A DNA stretch of 32,417 nucleotides, from the NCBI GenBank assembly GCA_015063955.1, contig SVTD01000018.1, positions 1 through 32,417 on the forward strand, written 5' to 3'. Below the pieces are notes generated by a model. That model ran no database searches and was not told where the DNA came from. It saw only the letters and a list, made by a program, of their open reading frames with translations. Origin of the DNA: Oscillospiraceae bacterium (GTDB lineage: Bacteria; Bacillota; Clostridia; Oscillospirales; CAG-272). Below, piece after piece: positions 9,288 through 18,121 of the stretch. Each line of letters opens with the position of its first letter. Within the stretch, counting starts at the first letter, position 1. The translations under genes and the position numbers were made by a program.

Positions 9288-10220
9288 TTATACTACCAGC
9301 ATACCGGATTTTTCTGCTATTCTTATTTCGGCGCTGGAGCCTGAATTGAACGAGAGGTGGTCCTCCTCCATTCCGTCGCTGAAGATCACGCCCTCCTCTG
9401 CCATATAGCTGTCCACCGTTATGGAGCCGCCCTCGCTTATGCTTCCGAAAACGATATCCGCGCCTGTGGATCTGCTGGGATATGGCTCTCTTACGCTGAA
9501 CACGAGCTTTCTTGCATCCCAGGGAAACGCCACGCTTTCGGACTTTCTCTCGCTTCCAAAGTATCTCTCTATTCCCCGTGCTCCCGCAACGACGCTTTTA
9601 AGCCAGCCCGTGGAGCCAAGACCCGTAGATACGATTATTCCGCTTGACGACTGTACCTCAGTCCTTTCTCCAACGGTTATGGAATAACGGGCTGATGCGT
9701 GAGTTCTTCTGCCAATAAACAGATCGTTCACACCGTACAGCACCTGTCCGTCATTGAGCGTAGCCTTGGCAAGGGTGACGCTTTTCGTTTTTCGCACGCC
9801 CCTGTATAAATCAGGCACTATCAGCTTAAGGTCCTCTGCCCTGAACGGCAGGAGGACTCCGTCCCAGCGCCCGGGATCCGGGTTTACTCCGATAAGGCGC
9901 TGGGTGGTGAGATACTTCATAACGTTAGCCACAAGCCCGTCTCTGCCAACGGCAACAACAAGATCATCCGCACCGAACAGATAGTTCGGAACAAAGGCGC
10001 GGTCCACCTGTGCGACTCTTCCAAATCCTTGCAAGAACTCCAGGCAAACCTTCACCGCCCTGCAATAGGTATCGTGCTCCGCTGCATAGTCACTGAAATC
10101 TCCGCCGTGATGCTCTATATAGAACCTTGCCTGCTCGACCGTGTTGTATCTGTACACAAGATTCTCAAGCCTTGTTTTACAGGTTATCAGGATTATCTTA
10201 TTGTCTGTTTTGTGTTCCAT
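9288..10220 (-). CDS. NAD-kinase-like (ATP-NAD kinase fold) protein
   Basis: LVVAVGRDGLVANVMKYL and IIVSTGLGSTGWLKSVV resemble the NADK GGDGT and GSTAY motifs but diverge from them. Confidence 0.7.
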   Translation of the reverse strand: MEHKTDNKIILITCKTRLENLVYRYNTVEQARFYIEHHGGDFSDYAAEHDTYCRAVKVCLEFLQGFGRVAQVDRAFVPNYLFGADDLVVAVGRDGLVANVMKYLTTQRLIGVNPDPGRWDGVLLPFRAEDLKLIVPDLYRGVRKTKSVTLAKATLNDGQVLYGVNDLFIGRRTHASARYSITVGERTEVQSSSGIIVSTGLGSTGWLKSVVAGARGIERYFGSERKSESVAFPWDARKLVFSVREPYPSRSTGADIVFGSISEGGSITVDSYMAEEGVIFSDGMEEDHLSFNSGSSAEIRIAEKSGMLVV

Positions 10221-10222
10221 CT

Positions 10223-11260
10223 TTACGCTTTCTTTCTCATTACCGTTTCAAGAAGATCGGGGGTGATATTGAGCTGACCGATCTTATCTGCATTTCCCGC
10301 AAGCTTGTTGAATGCCTCTGCTATAAGTGCTCCGGGATCCATATTCATCGTTGCAAGTGCAACGAGAACCTCGGGGCTGAGCTTTGCATACGCATCCATT
10401 ACCGCCGCGATCCTGTATGCATCAGCCTCTGCATCCTTTTTAGAGTTTTCAAGGCGAAGGGTTGCGATCTCCTTCTTCTTTTCCTCGAGAACTCTTTCGT
10501 TTTCAAGGCGGATGCGCTCAAGCTCGTTCTGACTTTCCGTTTTCATCCTCGCAAGCTCATTCTCTCTTTCGAGGATCATTTTCTTTGTGGCGATCTCGCT
10601 TTCTCTGATCGCCTTCTTCTTCTGCTCCACGGAAAGCTCCGTTGCAAGCTCGTTTTCCTTTATCTTTCGCTCCTGCTCAATTGAGCCGTTTCTTCTTTCG
10701 TAAAGCGCATCGTCAGCCCTCTTTAGTATCTCTTCTCTTGCCTTTGCCTCAAGTGCTCTTGCGGTTTCGGGGTTTGCACTAACCTTCAGAACGGAGAAGC
10801 CGCATATCTCAATTCCCAGCGCCTTCAGCTCTTCGCTTTCACGAAGCTCTTCGTACACCTGTGCAGCAAGCTCTCTTGATGAGCGCATAGCCTCTGTCAG
10901 CCCAAGCTCTCCGATGCGGCTCTTGATAAACACCTCTGCAATATTTATCATCCTCTTTGAAAGCTTCGGCATAGGGGGCGCGACGTGGGTCTTGGTTTTC
11001 ATATTGACTGAAAAATCAAGAGCATTTGCTACCTTTTTGCAGTCCGCTATCCTGTATGTAAGCTGTCCCTGAACAGTTACCGACTGGAAATCCTTAGTAG
11101 TCTCCTCAAAGATGAAGTCGGTATCATTGTTCGTGATGGGCACGGCAACCGCGGAGGTGTACTTTTCAAGGTAGAAAAAGGAAAGACCGGTTCCCTCCTT
11201 TACAACCTTACCGTTGCGGTATCTGATAACGTACAGATTGGGTGAAAATTTTACGTACAT
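10223..11260 (-). CDS. SPFH/Band-7 domain protein
   Basis: N-terminal SPFH-type beta region (TTKDFQSVTVQGQLTYRIAD), long EA/K/R-rich coiled coil, GGAGG RBS. Confidence 0.8.
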   Translation of the reverse strand: MYVKFSPNLYVIRYRNGKVVKEGTGLSFFYLEKYTSAVAVPITNNDTDFIFEETTKDFQSVTVQGQLTYRIADCKKVANALDFSVNMKTKTHVAPPMPKLSKRMINIAEVFIKSRIGELGLTEAMRSSRELAAQVYEELRESEELKALGIEICGFSVLKVSANPETARALEAKAREEILKRADDALYERRNGSIEQERKIKENELATELSVEQKKKAIRESEIATKKMILERENELARMKTESQNELERIRLENERVLEEKKKEIATLRLENSKKDAEADAYRIAAVMDAYAKLSPEVLVALATMNMDPGALIAEAFNKLAGNADKIGQLNITPDLLETVMRKKA

Positions 11261-11316
11261 AGCTGTTCCTCCTGTTATTTTCTTTCTGTTAGTATCATAC
11301 TGTTACTAACAATTAG

Positions 11317-11345
11317 ATATTAACACCCATTTCAGTATTTGTCAA
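11317..11345 (-). promoter_or_regulatory. Promoter for SPFH/NADK-like operon
   Basis: Minus strand TTGACA (11345-11340), 17 bp, TAATAT (11322-11317). Confidence 0.65.
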
Positions 11346-11381
11346 TAGCTTTTCAATATTTTTTATATTTTTTTGCAAATA

Positions 11382-11410
11382 TTGTAATTATCAGAAAAAT
11401 ATGATAGAAT
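11382..11410 (+). promoter_or_regulatory. Promoter for the ion channel gene
   Basis: TTGTAA (11382-11387), 17 bp, TAGAAT (11405-11410). Confidence 0.55.
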
Positions 11411-11443
11411 ATGCACGATTCATAAAGCAAAAGGAAGCAGTTT

Positions 11444-12145
11444 ATGAGAAAGAAAATTTACGAGACCGTTCACGTTTACAACGGAAATCCCGGCAGCATA
11501 ATTTATAAATACTTTATGATACTCGCTACCCTTGTGAGTATCCTCCCTCTGATGACAAAGGAGGATTATTCCCTCTTCAGGCACGTAGACGGACTTTGCA
11601 TCATTATTTTCATACTGGACTTCTTTCTCAGATGGCTCACCGCCGATTATAAGTTCGGCACGAAAAAGATCTCCGCCTTTTTAAAATACCCCTTCCGCAT
11701 TATTTCCATCATAGATATAGCCGCGATCCTTGCGCTGATGTGCTCCTATTTCGGTTGGCTTGAAGGACTTGTGGCAGCAGAGGTCTTTGCGGTATTCAGA
11801 ATAATCAGAATTTTCAGGTATTCCAAAAACGCGCGGATGATCCTTGATATACTGAAGAAATCCAGAAAGCCCCTTACCGCGGTGGGAGGTCTCGCATTCG
11901 GTTACATTTTCGTTTCGGCAATTCTTATCTTCAATATAGAGCCTGAATCCTTTAATACGTTTTTCGATGCAATATACTGGTCAACCGTTTCCCTGACTAC
12001 CGTGGGATACGGCGATATTTACCCCGTTACCGTAGTAGGACGAGCCGTTGCCATGATCTCTTCCTTCTTCGGAATCGCAATCGTCGCTCTCCCCGCCGGT
12101 ATCGTTACAGCAGAATATATGAATTCCATCAAAAAAGAAGACTGA
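11444..12145 (+). CDS. Voltage-gated-like K+ channel (ion transporter family)
   Basis: Selectivity filter TTVGYGDIYP; S4-like AVFRIIRIFRYSKNARM. Confidence 0.9.
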   Translation: MRKKIYETVHVYNGNPGSIIYKYFMILATLVSILPLMTKEDYSLFRHVDGLCIIIFILDFFLRWLTADYKFGTKKISAFLKYPFRIISIIDIAAILALMCSYFGWLEGLVAAEVFAVFRIIRIFRYSKNARMILDILKKSRKPLTAVGGLAFGYIFVSAILIFNIEPESFNTFFDAIYWSTVSLTTVGYGDIYPVTVVGRAVAMISSFFGIAIVALPAGIVTAEYMNSIKKED

Positions 12146-12175
12146 AAAAGGGATCTGCCACGCAGATCCCTTTTT
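12145..12175 (+). terminator. Intrinsic terminator
   Basis: AAAAAGGGATCTGCCACGCAGATCCCTTTTT. Confidence 0.85.
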
Positions 12176-12186
12176 CATTTGCATTC

Positions 12187-12662
12187 AAATTCGGGTTTGT
12201 CGGGGAGGAGGAACGGTCGCTTTTTTGTAAAAAAGCTCCGCAAAAAACTTCAAAAAGGGGATAGGTATAAATTCGGGTTTATCGAATTGTTTGAACTTCG
12301 GCAAACATCCCCTCCGCGTCATCCTGAGCGGAGTAAAACACCACAGTGCGGTGTTTTACGAAGTCGAACCGTCCCTTAGGACGGCGCCGAAGGCGGGATC
12401 TGCGGAAAGAAACAACTTTACCGTTAGCTTGTTCGTAGATCCCGCCCCTTAGGGGCGCCCTCCCTATGGTCGGGTTCGACTTCGCAAACAACCCACCGGG
12501 TTGTTTGCTACGCTCAGGATGACGACGAAGGTGGCGTTCGCTGCAAATTTAACTCCCCGACAAACCCGAATTTGTCCCACCCTTTTTCAAAGTTTTTTGA
12601 GAGTGCAGAGAACTTTTTTCCAAAAAAGTTCTTTGCATTAACTCACCGATAAACCCGAATTA
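12187..12662. repeat. Intergenic repeat cluster with nested inverted repeat (12317-12524)
   Basis: AAACCCGAATTT-family cores at 12187-12198, 12269-12280, 12562-12573, 12651-12662; outer arms CGTCATCCTGAGCG / CGCTCAGGATGACG. Confidence 0.8.
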
Positions 12663-12685
12663 ATACTGTACAACAAACCTGCCTA

Positions 12686-12714
12686 TTGACAAAGCATTAC
12701 CGATATGATAAAAT
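12686..12714 (+). promoter_or_regulatory. Promoter for TetR-ABC operon
   Basis: TTGACA (12686-12691), 17 bp, TAAAAT (12709-12714). Confidence 0.7.
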
Positions 12715-12755
12715 AACAATCGATATATATCATATGCTATATAACTGAGGTCATT

Positions 12756-13322
12756 ATGCCGCCAAAAATCAAAGTAACTAAAGAGGATATTATCACAGCC
12801 GCCATCGGTATCGTTCGCAAAAGCGGCGCCCAGGCACTTAACGCAAGAACAGTCGCCTGCGAACTCGGATGCTCCACTCAGCCCATCTTTTCAAATTTTG
12901 CTACAATGGAAAGTCTTCGTCTGGCTGTGGCAGAAAAGGCAGAGCTGCTTTACTGTGAGTATATCAAAGAAGAAGCTGAAAGAGGAGGATTTCCTCCCTA
13001 CAAGGCAAGCGGTATGGCGTACATCCGCTTTGCAAAGGAGGAACGGGAGCTTTTCAAGCTTCTTTATATGCGTGACCGCTCAGGCGAAGCTATTCCCGAT
13101 TCATCGGAGCTTACAGATGCAATGGAATCCATCGTTCACGAAAACACGGGGCTTTGCGGCGAGGATACGAAGCTCTTCCATCTTGAGATGTGGGCATACG
13201 TTCACGGAATCGCCGCCATGCTTGCAACGGGCTTTCTCGACCTTGACCGAGAGCTCATAAGCCGTATGCTTACGGATTCCTACAACGGACTCAGAAAGCA
13301 GTTCGAAGGTGAGGTTAAATAA
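12756..13322 (+). CDS. TetR/AcrR-family transcriptional regulator
   Basis: N-terminal KEDIITAAIGIVRKSGAQALNARTVACELGCSTQPIFSNFATMESL. Confidence 0.9.
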   Translation: MPPKIKVTKEDIITAAIGIVRKSGAQALNARTVACELGCSTQPIFSNFATMESLRLAVAEKAELLYCEYIKEEAERGGFPPYKASGMAYIRFAKEERELFKLLYMRDRSGEAIPDSSELTDAMESIVHENTGLCGEDTKLFHLEMWAYVHGIAAMLATGFLDLDRELISRMLTDSYNGLRKQFEGEVK

Positions 13323-14050
13323 TGGATGCTGTTAAAGCTATTGGATTAACTAAAAAATATAAGGACACCGTTGCCGTTGACAGACTTGATCTTTGCGTTC
13401 AAAAGGGAGAGCTGTTTTCCCTGCTGGGCGTTAACGGCGCAGGCAAGACCACGACCATAAAAATGCTTTCCTGCCTGACGGCGCCCACAGAGGGAGATGC
13501 ATTTCTCTGTGGAAAAAGCATCACAAGGGAGCCCTCTGCCGTAAAGGCGCTGATCGCCGTTTCTCCCCAGGAGACCGCCGTAGCACCCGGGCTTTCCTGC
13601 CGTGAGAATCTTGAGCTCATAGCAGGGCTTCACGGCTTTTCAAAGGAAAAGCAAAGATCAAAGATCAACGAGATTACCGAAAGCCTTGGGCTCGGAGCGA
13701 TCCTCAATAAAAAAGCAGGCAAGCTTTCCGGCGGATGGCAGCGCAGACTCAGCATCGCCATGGCGCTCATAAGCGAGCCTGAAATACTCTTTCTCGACGA
13801 GCCTACCCTCGGTCTTGACGTTCTCGCCAGAAGCGATCTGTGGGATCTGATCCGCTCACTCAAGGGAAAGATCACAGTTATTCTGACTACCCATTACATG
13901 GAGGAGGCAGAGGCCCTGTCCGACCGCATCGCCGTTATGAAGGACGGCAGACTGCTTATTTGCGATACTGCCGATGTAATAAAAAGCAGCGTCGGCGCAA
14001 GCAGCCTCGAAGAGGCGTTTATCCGTATTGTAAAGGGGGCAGAAAAATGA
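13322..14050 (+). CDS. ABC transporter ATP-binding protein
   Basis: GVNGAGKTTTIKML, LSGGWQRRLSIAMAL, ILFLDEPTLGLD. Confidence 0.95.
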   Translation: MDAVKAIGLTKKYKDTVAVDRLDLCVQKGELFSLLGVNGAGKTTTIKMLSCLTAPTEGDAFLCGKSITREPSAVKALIAVSPQETAVAPGLSCRENLELIAGLHGFSKEKQRSKINEITESLGLGAILNKKAGKLSGGWQRRLSIAMALISEPEILFLDEPTLGLDVLARSDLWDLIRSLKGKITVILTTHYMEEAEALSDRIAVMKDGRLLICDTADVIKSSVGASSLEEAFIRIVKGAEK

Positions 14051-14778
14051 GAATGCTCACCTTTGCCAAAAGAAATGCCCTGGAAATCCTCAGGGATCCG
14101 CTGACTCTTTTCTTCGGTCTCGGCTTTCCCCTCGTGCTGATACTTCTCCTCAGCGCGATCCAGGCTAATATCCCCGTTAAGCTGTTTGAGATACAGCGCC
14201 TGACTCCGGGCATCTGCGTTTTCGGGCTTTCCTTTATGACTCTTTTTTCGGCAACGGTCATATCAAAGGACAGGGGCAGCTCACTGCTTCAGCGCCTGTA
14301 TACCACGCCGATGACCCCCGCAGATTTTATTCTCGGCTATACCCTTCCCATTGTTCCCATAGCCGTAGCCCAGTGCATCGTATGCTATGTCGCGGCGATC
14401 ATCCTCGGACTTGAGCTCTCCGCAGGCATCATATATGCTATCGTGTTCATTATCCCCGTTTCGGTTCTCTATATTGCGCTGGGGCTCCTTTGCGGAAGCG
14501 TTTTCACCGATAAGCAGGTAGGCGGAATATGCGGTGCGCTGCTTACAAACCTCTCTGCATGGCTATCGGGGATCTGGTTTGATCTCGAACTTGTGGGCGG
14601 AACCTTCAAAAAGATCGCCTACGCCCTTCCCTTTGTCCACGCCGTAGAAATGGAGCGTGCAGTCCTTTCGGGAGATTTCGGCGGCGCACTTCCCCATCTT
14701 CCGTGGGTCCTCGGCTACGGTGCAGCACTGCTGGCGGTTGCCGTTCTCCTGTTTCTCCGTCAAATGAAAAAGCAATGA
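14047..14778 (+). CDS. ABC-2 type transporter permease
   Basis: MRMLTFAKRNALEILRDPLTLFFGLGFPLVLILLL, multiple TM; start moved from track start 13840 to ATG 14047, overlapping the ATPase stop. Confidence 0.88.
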   Translation: MRMLTFAKRNALEILRDPLTLFFGLGFPLVLILLLSAIQANIPVKLFEIQRLTPGICVFGLSFMTLFSATVISKDRGSSLLQRLYTTPMTPADFILGYTLPIVPIAVAQCIVCYVAAIILGLELSAGIIYAIVFIIPVSVLYIALGLLCGSVFTDKQVGGICGALLTNLSAWLSGIWFDLELVGGTFKKIAYALPFVHAVEMERAVLSGDFGGALPHLPWVLGYGAALLAVAVLLFLRQMKKQ

Positions 14779-14780
14779 AA

Positions 14781-14806
14781 AATCGAGGCAAAAGCCTCGA
14801 TTTTTT
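14781..14806. terminator. Probable bidirectional intrinsic terminator
   Basis: AATCGAGGC-AAAA-GCCTCGATTTTTT between convergent genes. Confidence 0.8.
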
Positions 14807-16055
14807 ATTCGTTATCTATCCCCAGCGCCTCCAGATAGCCTTTTATCTGGCCGTCGGTGGGGCGGTAGTCCTTATGAGAGCAGCAAGGAAGGGTGGGCTC
14901 GGTGCCGTCCGCCTTATAAAAGGGAGAAAGATGATCGTTTTCATAAAGGCGGCAATCATCCTCATTGTCAAAATCGGGGATATCATAAGGCTTTCCTCCC
15001 TCAAGCATTGAGCGGTGGGCAAGGATGCCCGTAGATGACATAGCGATCGCGGATCTGAGATCGAAGGGATGCTCAGGCCGGCGGCCCTCCTCAAGGCATT
15101 CTATGAACATACGCGCAGTTATGTAGTCTGCGCCGCCGTGGCCGCTTGATTTAATGAGCTCCTCATCCTTATCGTTCCACTGAGCGTCGTAGCAGTTAAT
15201 CTCTTCTCTTCCCTCGGGAACAGACCAGCTGTTATAGCGAAGCATTATCTTCTCTCCCATACCCCGCAGGTTTTCAATCTGGCCGTTCGTGCCGCAGATA
15301 CGGTATGAATTGTGATGTGCGCCGAGCCCTCCGCAGCCGGTGACCCTGAAGATAGAGCCGTCATCGTTCTGGGTAGTTATGATAGCTACCCTGTCACCGA
15401 CGAATTCTGCCGTAGGAATGCTCTCCTCGTGAGGCGCAAAGGCGGCGAATGCCGTGACTGTTTTGGGAGTGGCTCCCGTTGCACACATAACTGGACCAAG
15501 AGAATGTGTTATATAATAGGTTCTGGGCAGATAGTTTCTCCAGTGACGCGGATGGTACATATAAACTTTTCTGAAATCGTCGTCGTTCATATTGAAGGGG
15601 TGATTGTACTCGCCCTCGGCATAGATGATCTTACCGAGAGTGCCTCCCCGTGCAACCCGCTGCATTTCGCGGTTGAAAACCATCTGAGGATAGTTTTCCG
15701 CAAGGAAAAAGACAGAATCCGTATTCTTGTGGGCACGGTAAAGCTCCACGCCCTCGGCCATGGTACCGTTGCTGATGCATTCGCAAAAAACGTGAATGCC
15801 CTTTTCAAAGCATTTTATCGTATAATACGCGTGCTCGTGGAAAAGATTCGCAATAATGACGGCATCCATTCCGCAGGATAAAAACTCATCAAAATCCGTG
15901 TATGTGGGCACGTCCGGCAAGCGCTCCGCACCGTATTTCAGACGCGCCTCATCGTCATCGCAAAGAGCCGCGATCTCGCAGCCGAGAAGGATAAAGTTTT
16001 TCGCAAGGTCAACGCCGCGTCCGGCACCGAACACACCTATTTTATACTTTTTCAT
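14805..16055 (-). CDS. Gfo/Idh/MocA-family oxidoreductase
   Basis: KKYKIGVFGAGRGVDLAKNF, EKGIHVFCECISNGTM; start ATG 16055 chosen over 16085. Confidence 0.88.
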   Translation of the reverse strand: MKKYKIGVFGAGRGVDLAKNFILLGCEIAALCDDDEARLKYGAERLPDVPTYTDFDEFLSCGMDAVIIANLFHEHAYYTIKCFEKGIHVFCECISNGTMAEGVELYRAHKNTDSVFFLAENYPQMVFNREMQRVARGGTLGKIIYAEGEYNHPFNMNDDDFRKVYMYHPRHWRNYLPRTYYITHSLGPVMCATGATPKTVTAFAAFAPHEESIPTAEFVGDRVAIITTQNDDGSIFRVTGCGGLGAHHNSYRICGTNGQIENLRGMGEKIMLRYNSWSVPEGREEINCYDAQWNDKDEELIKSSGHGGADYITARMFIECLEEGRRPEHPFDLRSAIAMSSTGILAHRSMLEGGKPYDIPDFDNEDDCRLYENDHLSPFYKADGTEPTLPCCSHKDYRPTDGQIKGYLEALGIDNE

Positions 16056-16226
16056 AATATGACCGATCCTTTCTTTCGCACACAAAGCAGCTGCAAAGCC
16101 TGCTTACCCGGATTCACTGTATCCGTTATATCACAATCAACACCAAAAGTAAAGTGGATAACAAAAATCACAAGCAATTAATAGCAGTTGTTTTTCTGCG
16201 GTGGGTATAAAAGCACAGCGGGGCAG

Positions 16227-16892
16227 CTAATACGCTATGCCCCGCAGCTTCTTTTTATCCTTTATCGTAATGCCCTTTCTGGCAACCTCCAGAACTCCAT
16301 CGGAGGCAAGATGCCTGAGAGTTCTTGTTACGACCTCCCGTGCTGTTCCAAGATGTCGGGCGATCTGCTCATGGGTCATCGTCACGGTATCCTCCCCGTT
16401 TTGTGCGATCTCGTCAAGAAGGAATATGGCCAGACGGCGATCCATGCTCATAAAAACGATCTGCTGCAATATCCACATAACGTCGGAAAAGCGACTGACG
16501 GCAATTTCAAGACCATAATTCTGTACCTCAAGATATTTTTCGCTGACAGAAGCAAATGCCGGAATGCTTATCATATAGCAGTCGCAGTCCTCCTCGGCAT
16601 CAATATACACGTCAAAGGTAATGCTTTGCAAAACACAGGAAGCAGAAAGCATACAGGTTTCCCCTCGTGAAAGCCTGTAAAGGGTTATTTCCTTTCCCTC
16701 CTCAGAAAGTATATATACACGAAGCCTACCGCTTTTTACGATAAATACACCGGAACAGCTTGCGTTGCTGTGCACCGGCTGCTCTTTTTCAAAATGACGA
16801 AGAGAAGAGCTTTTGCAAAGCAGCTCTTTATCCTCATCGGAAATTTTTCCCCAAAAGGGAAAAAACTGACTGTATACAGAAGCAAAATCCAT
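16227..16892 (-). CDS. Crp/Fnr-family transcriptional regulator
   Basis: cNMP-binding-like N-terminus (VKSGRLRVYILSEEGKEITLYRLSRGETC) and HTH TMTHEQIARHLGTAREVVTRTLRHL. Confidence 0.92.
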   Translation of the reverse strand: MDFASVYSQFFPFWGKISDEDKELLCKSSSLRHFEKEQPVHSNASCSGVFIVKSGRLRVYILSEEGKEITLYRLSRGETCMLSASCVLQSITFDVYIDAEEDCDCYMISIPAFASVSEKYLEVQNYGLEIAVSRFSDVMWILQQIVFMSMDRRLAIFLLDEIAQNGEDTVTMTHEQIARHLGTAREVVTRTLRHLASDGVLEVARKGITIKDKKKLRGIAY

Positions 16893-16970
16893 AACATCAC
16901 CGCCTTTTTAAAATTATACCACAGCAAAAAGTGAAAGTAAACTTCAATTTACTCATTCAGCGCTCTGCTT

Positions 16971-16985
16971 TGTGATATTGTCACA
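16971..16985. promoter_or_regulatory. Candidate Crp/Fnr-type operator
   Basis: TGTGA-TATTG-TCACA dyad in the divergent region; -10-like TATAAT at 17007-17012. Confidence 0.6.
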
Positions 16986-17056
16986 GAAATACGTTTTTTC
17001 ATGGTATATAATGTAATCGTAAACAGATAATACCTGAAAAAGGAGAGTAAACGAAT

Positions 17057-18094
17057 ATGAAAAACAAAGCTTTAATCATCTCCGTAATATCCGTCACCTT
17101 GCTTACGGTAACAGCAATCGTTCTGTCAAGCATTTTTGGCGCCGAGCCTGCCAAGGAACCGGTTAAGGATATACAGACCGAACCGAGAGTATCACCGAAA
17201 CTGATCGGGCAAGATACGACGACCCAATCAACTACAATAGCCCCGACCGCTGATACCTATACCGAAAACGATACTGCGACTGCTGAAACCTCTCCAAGGG
17301 AAATTGACGGCGAAACAACTAAAGAAGAATATCAAAAAGCAAAGCCTTCCGAAACCGTTGATGAAATAAAGGTCACTCAAAAAAACGAAACACAAAAAGC
17401 CGAAGAAACAACAGGTAACCCTCTGCTTAAAAATGAGCCTCCAAAAAAAGTGACCGAGCCTCCTGAAGCAAACGCCGAGACTGAAGCAAAAGCTCCGACG
17501 CCGGAAACCACAAAGGCAGCTCCCCCGGAAACGAAGCCTGTAACAAAACCTGTATCGGAGCCCCCGGTAACCGAGCCTCCGGTAACCGAGCCTCCGGTAA
17601 CCGAGCCTCCTGCAACCGAGCCTCCTGCAACCGAGCCTGTGACCACAGGAAAAGAAGAGCCCTCAGAGCCCACCTGCCCTGACTTCACAGTTTACGACGC
17701 AAACGGAAATAAGATCCGGCTCCACGACTTTATCGGGAAGCCTATCGTTCTCAATTTCTGGGCAACGTGGTGCGGCCCCTGCAAGATAGAAATGCCCGAC
17801 TTTAACGCAAAGTATCTTGAAATCGGAGACGAGGTTCAATTCCTGATGGTAAATCTCACAGACGGCACAAGAGATACGGTTGAAAGCGTAAAAGGGTTTA
17901 TCGCAGAAAACGGCTACTCCTTCCCCGTTTTCTATGATAAGGACTACTCAGCAGTTGACGCATACGCAATAAGCTCGATCCCCACAACCTATTTTATCGA
18001 TGCCGACGGCAATCTTGTTGCATACGCAAAGGGAGCTATCAATGCAGAAACACTGCAGGAAGGGATCAATATGATAACAGAAAAAGCGGAGTGA
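17057..18094 (+). CDS. Membrane-anchored TlpA/ResA-like thioredoxin-fold protein with Thr/Pro/Glu-rich linker
   Basis: N-terminal TM, EPPVT/EPPAT repeats, FWATWCGPCKIEMPDF, SSIPTTYFIDADG. Confidence 0.9.
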   Translation: MKNKALIISVISVTLLTVTAIVLSSIFGAEPAKEPVKDIQTEPRVSPKLIGQDTTTQSTTIAPTADTYTENDTATAETSPREIDGETTKEEYQKAKPSETVDEIKVTQKNETQKAEETTGNPLLKNEPPKKVTEPPEANAETEAKAPTPETTKAAPPETKPVTKPVSEPPVTEPPVTEPPVTEPPATEPPATEPVTTGKEEPSEPTCPDFTVYDANGNKIRLHDFIGKPIVLNFWATWCGPCKIEMPDFNAKYLEIGDEVQFLMVNLTDGTRDTVESVKGFIAENGYSFPVFYDKDYSAVDAYAISSIPTTYFIDADGNLVAYAKGAINAETLQEGINMITEKAE

Positions 18095-18118
18095 GCTCAG
18101 CTCTACTCCGCTTTTTTT
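18081..18118 (+). terminator. Intrinsic terminator
   Basis: AAAAAGCGGAGTGAGCTCAGCTCTACTCCGCTTTTTTT. Confidence 0.8.
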
Positions 18119-18121
18119 ATT

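Noticed and set aside
13840-14046. N-terminal extension of the ABC permease ORF
   Set aside because: Lies within the ATPase gene in another frame; ATG at 14047 starts the conserved sequence.
17560-17640. Possible CRISPR-like direct repeats
   Set aside because: 15-bp in-frame EPPVT/EPPAT codon repeats without spacers.
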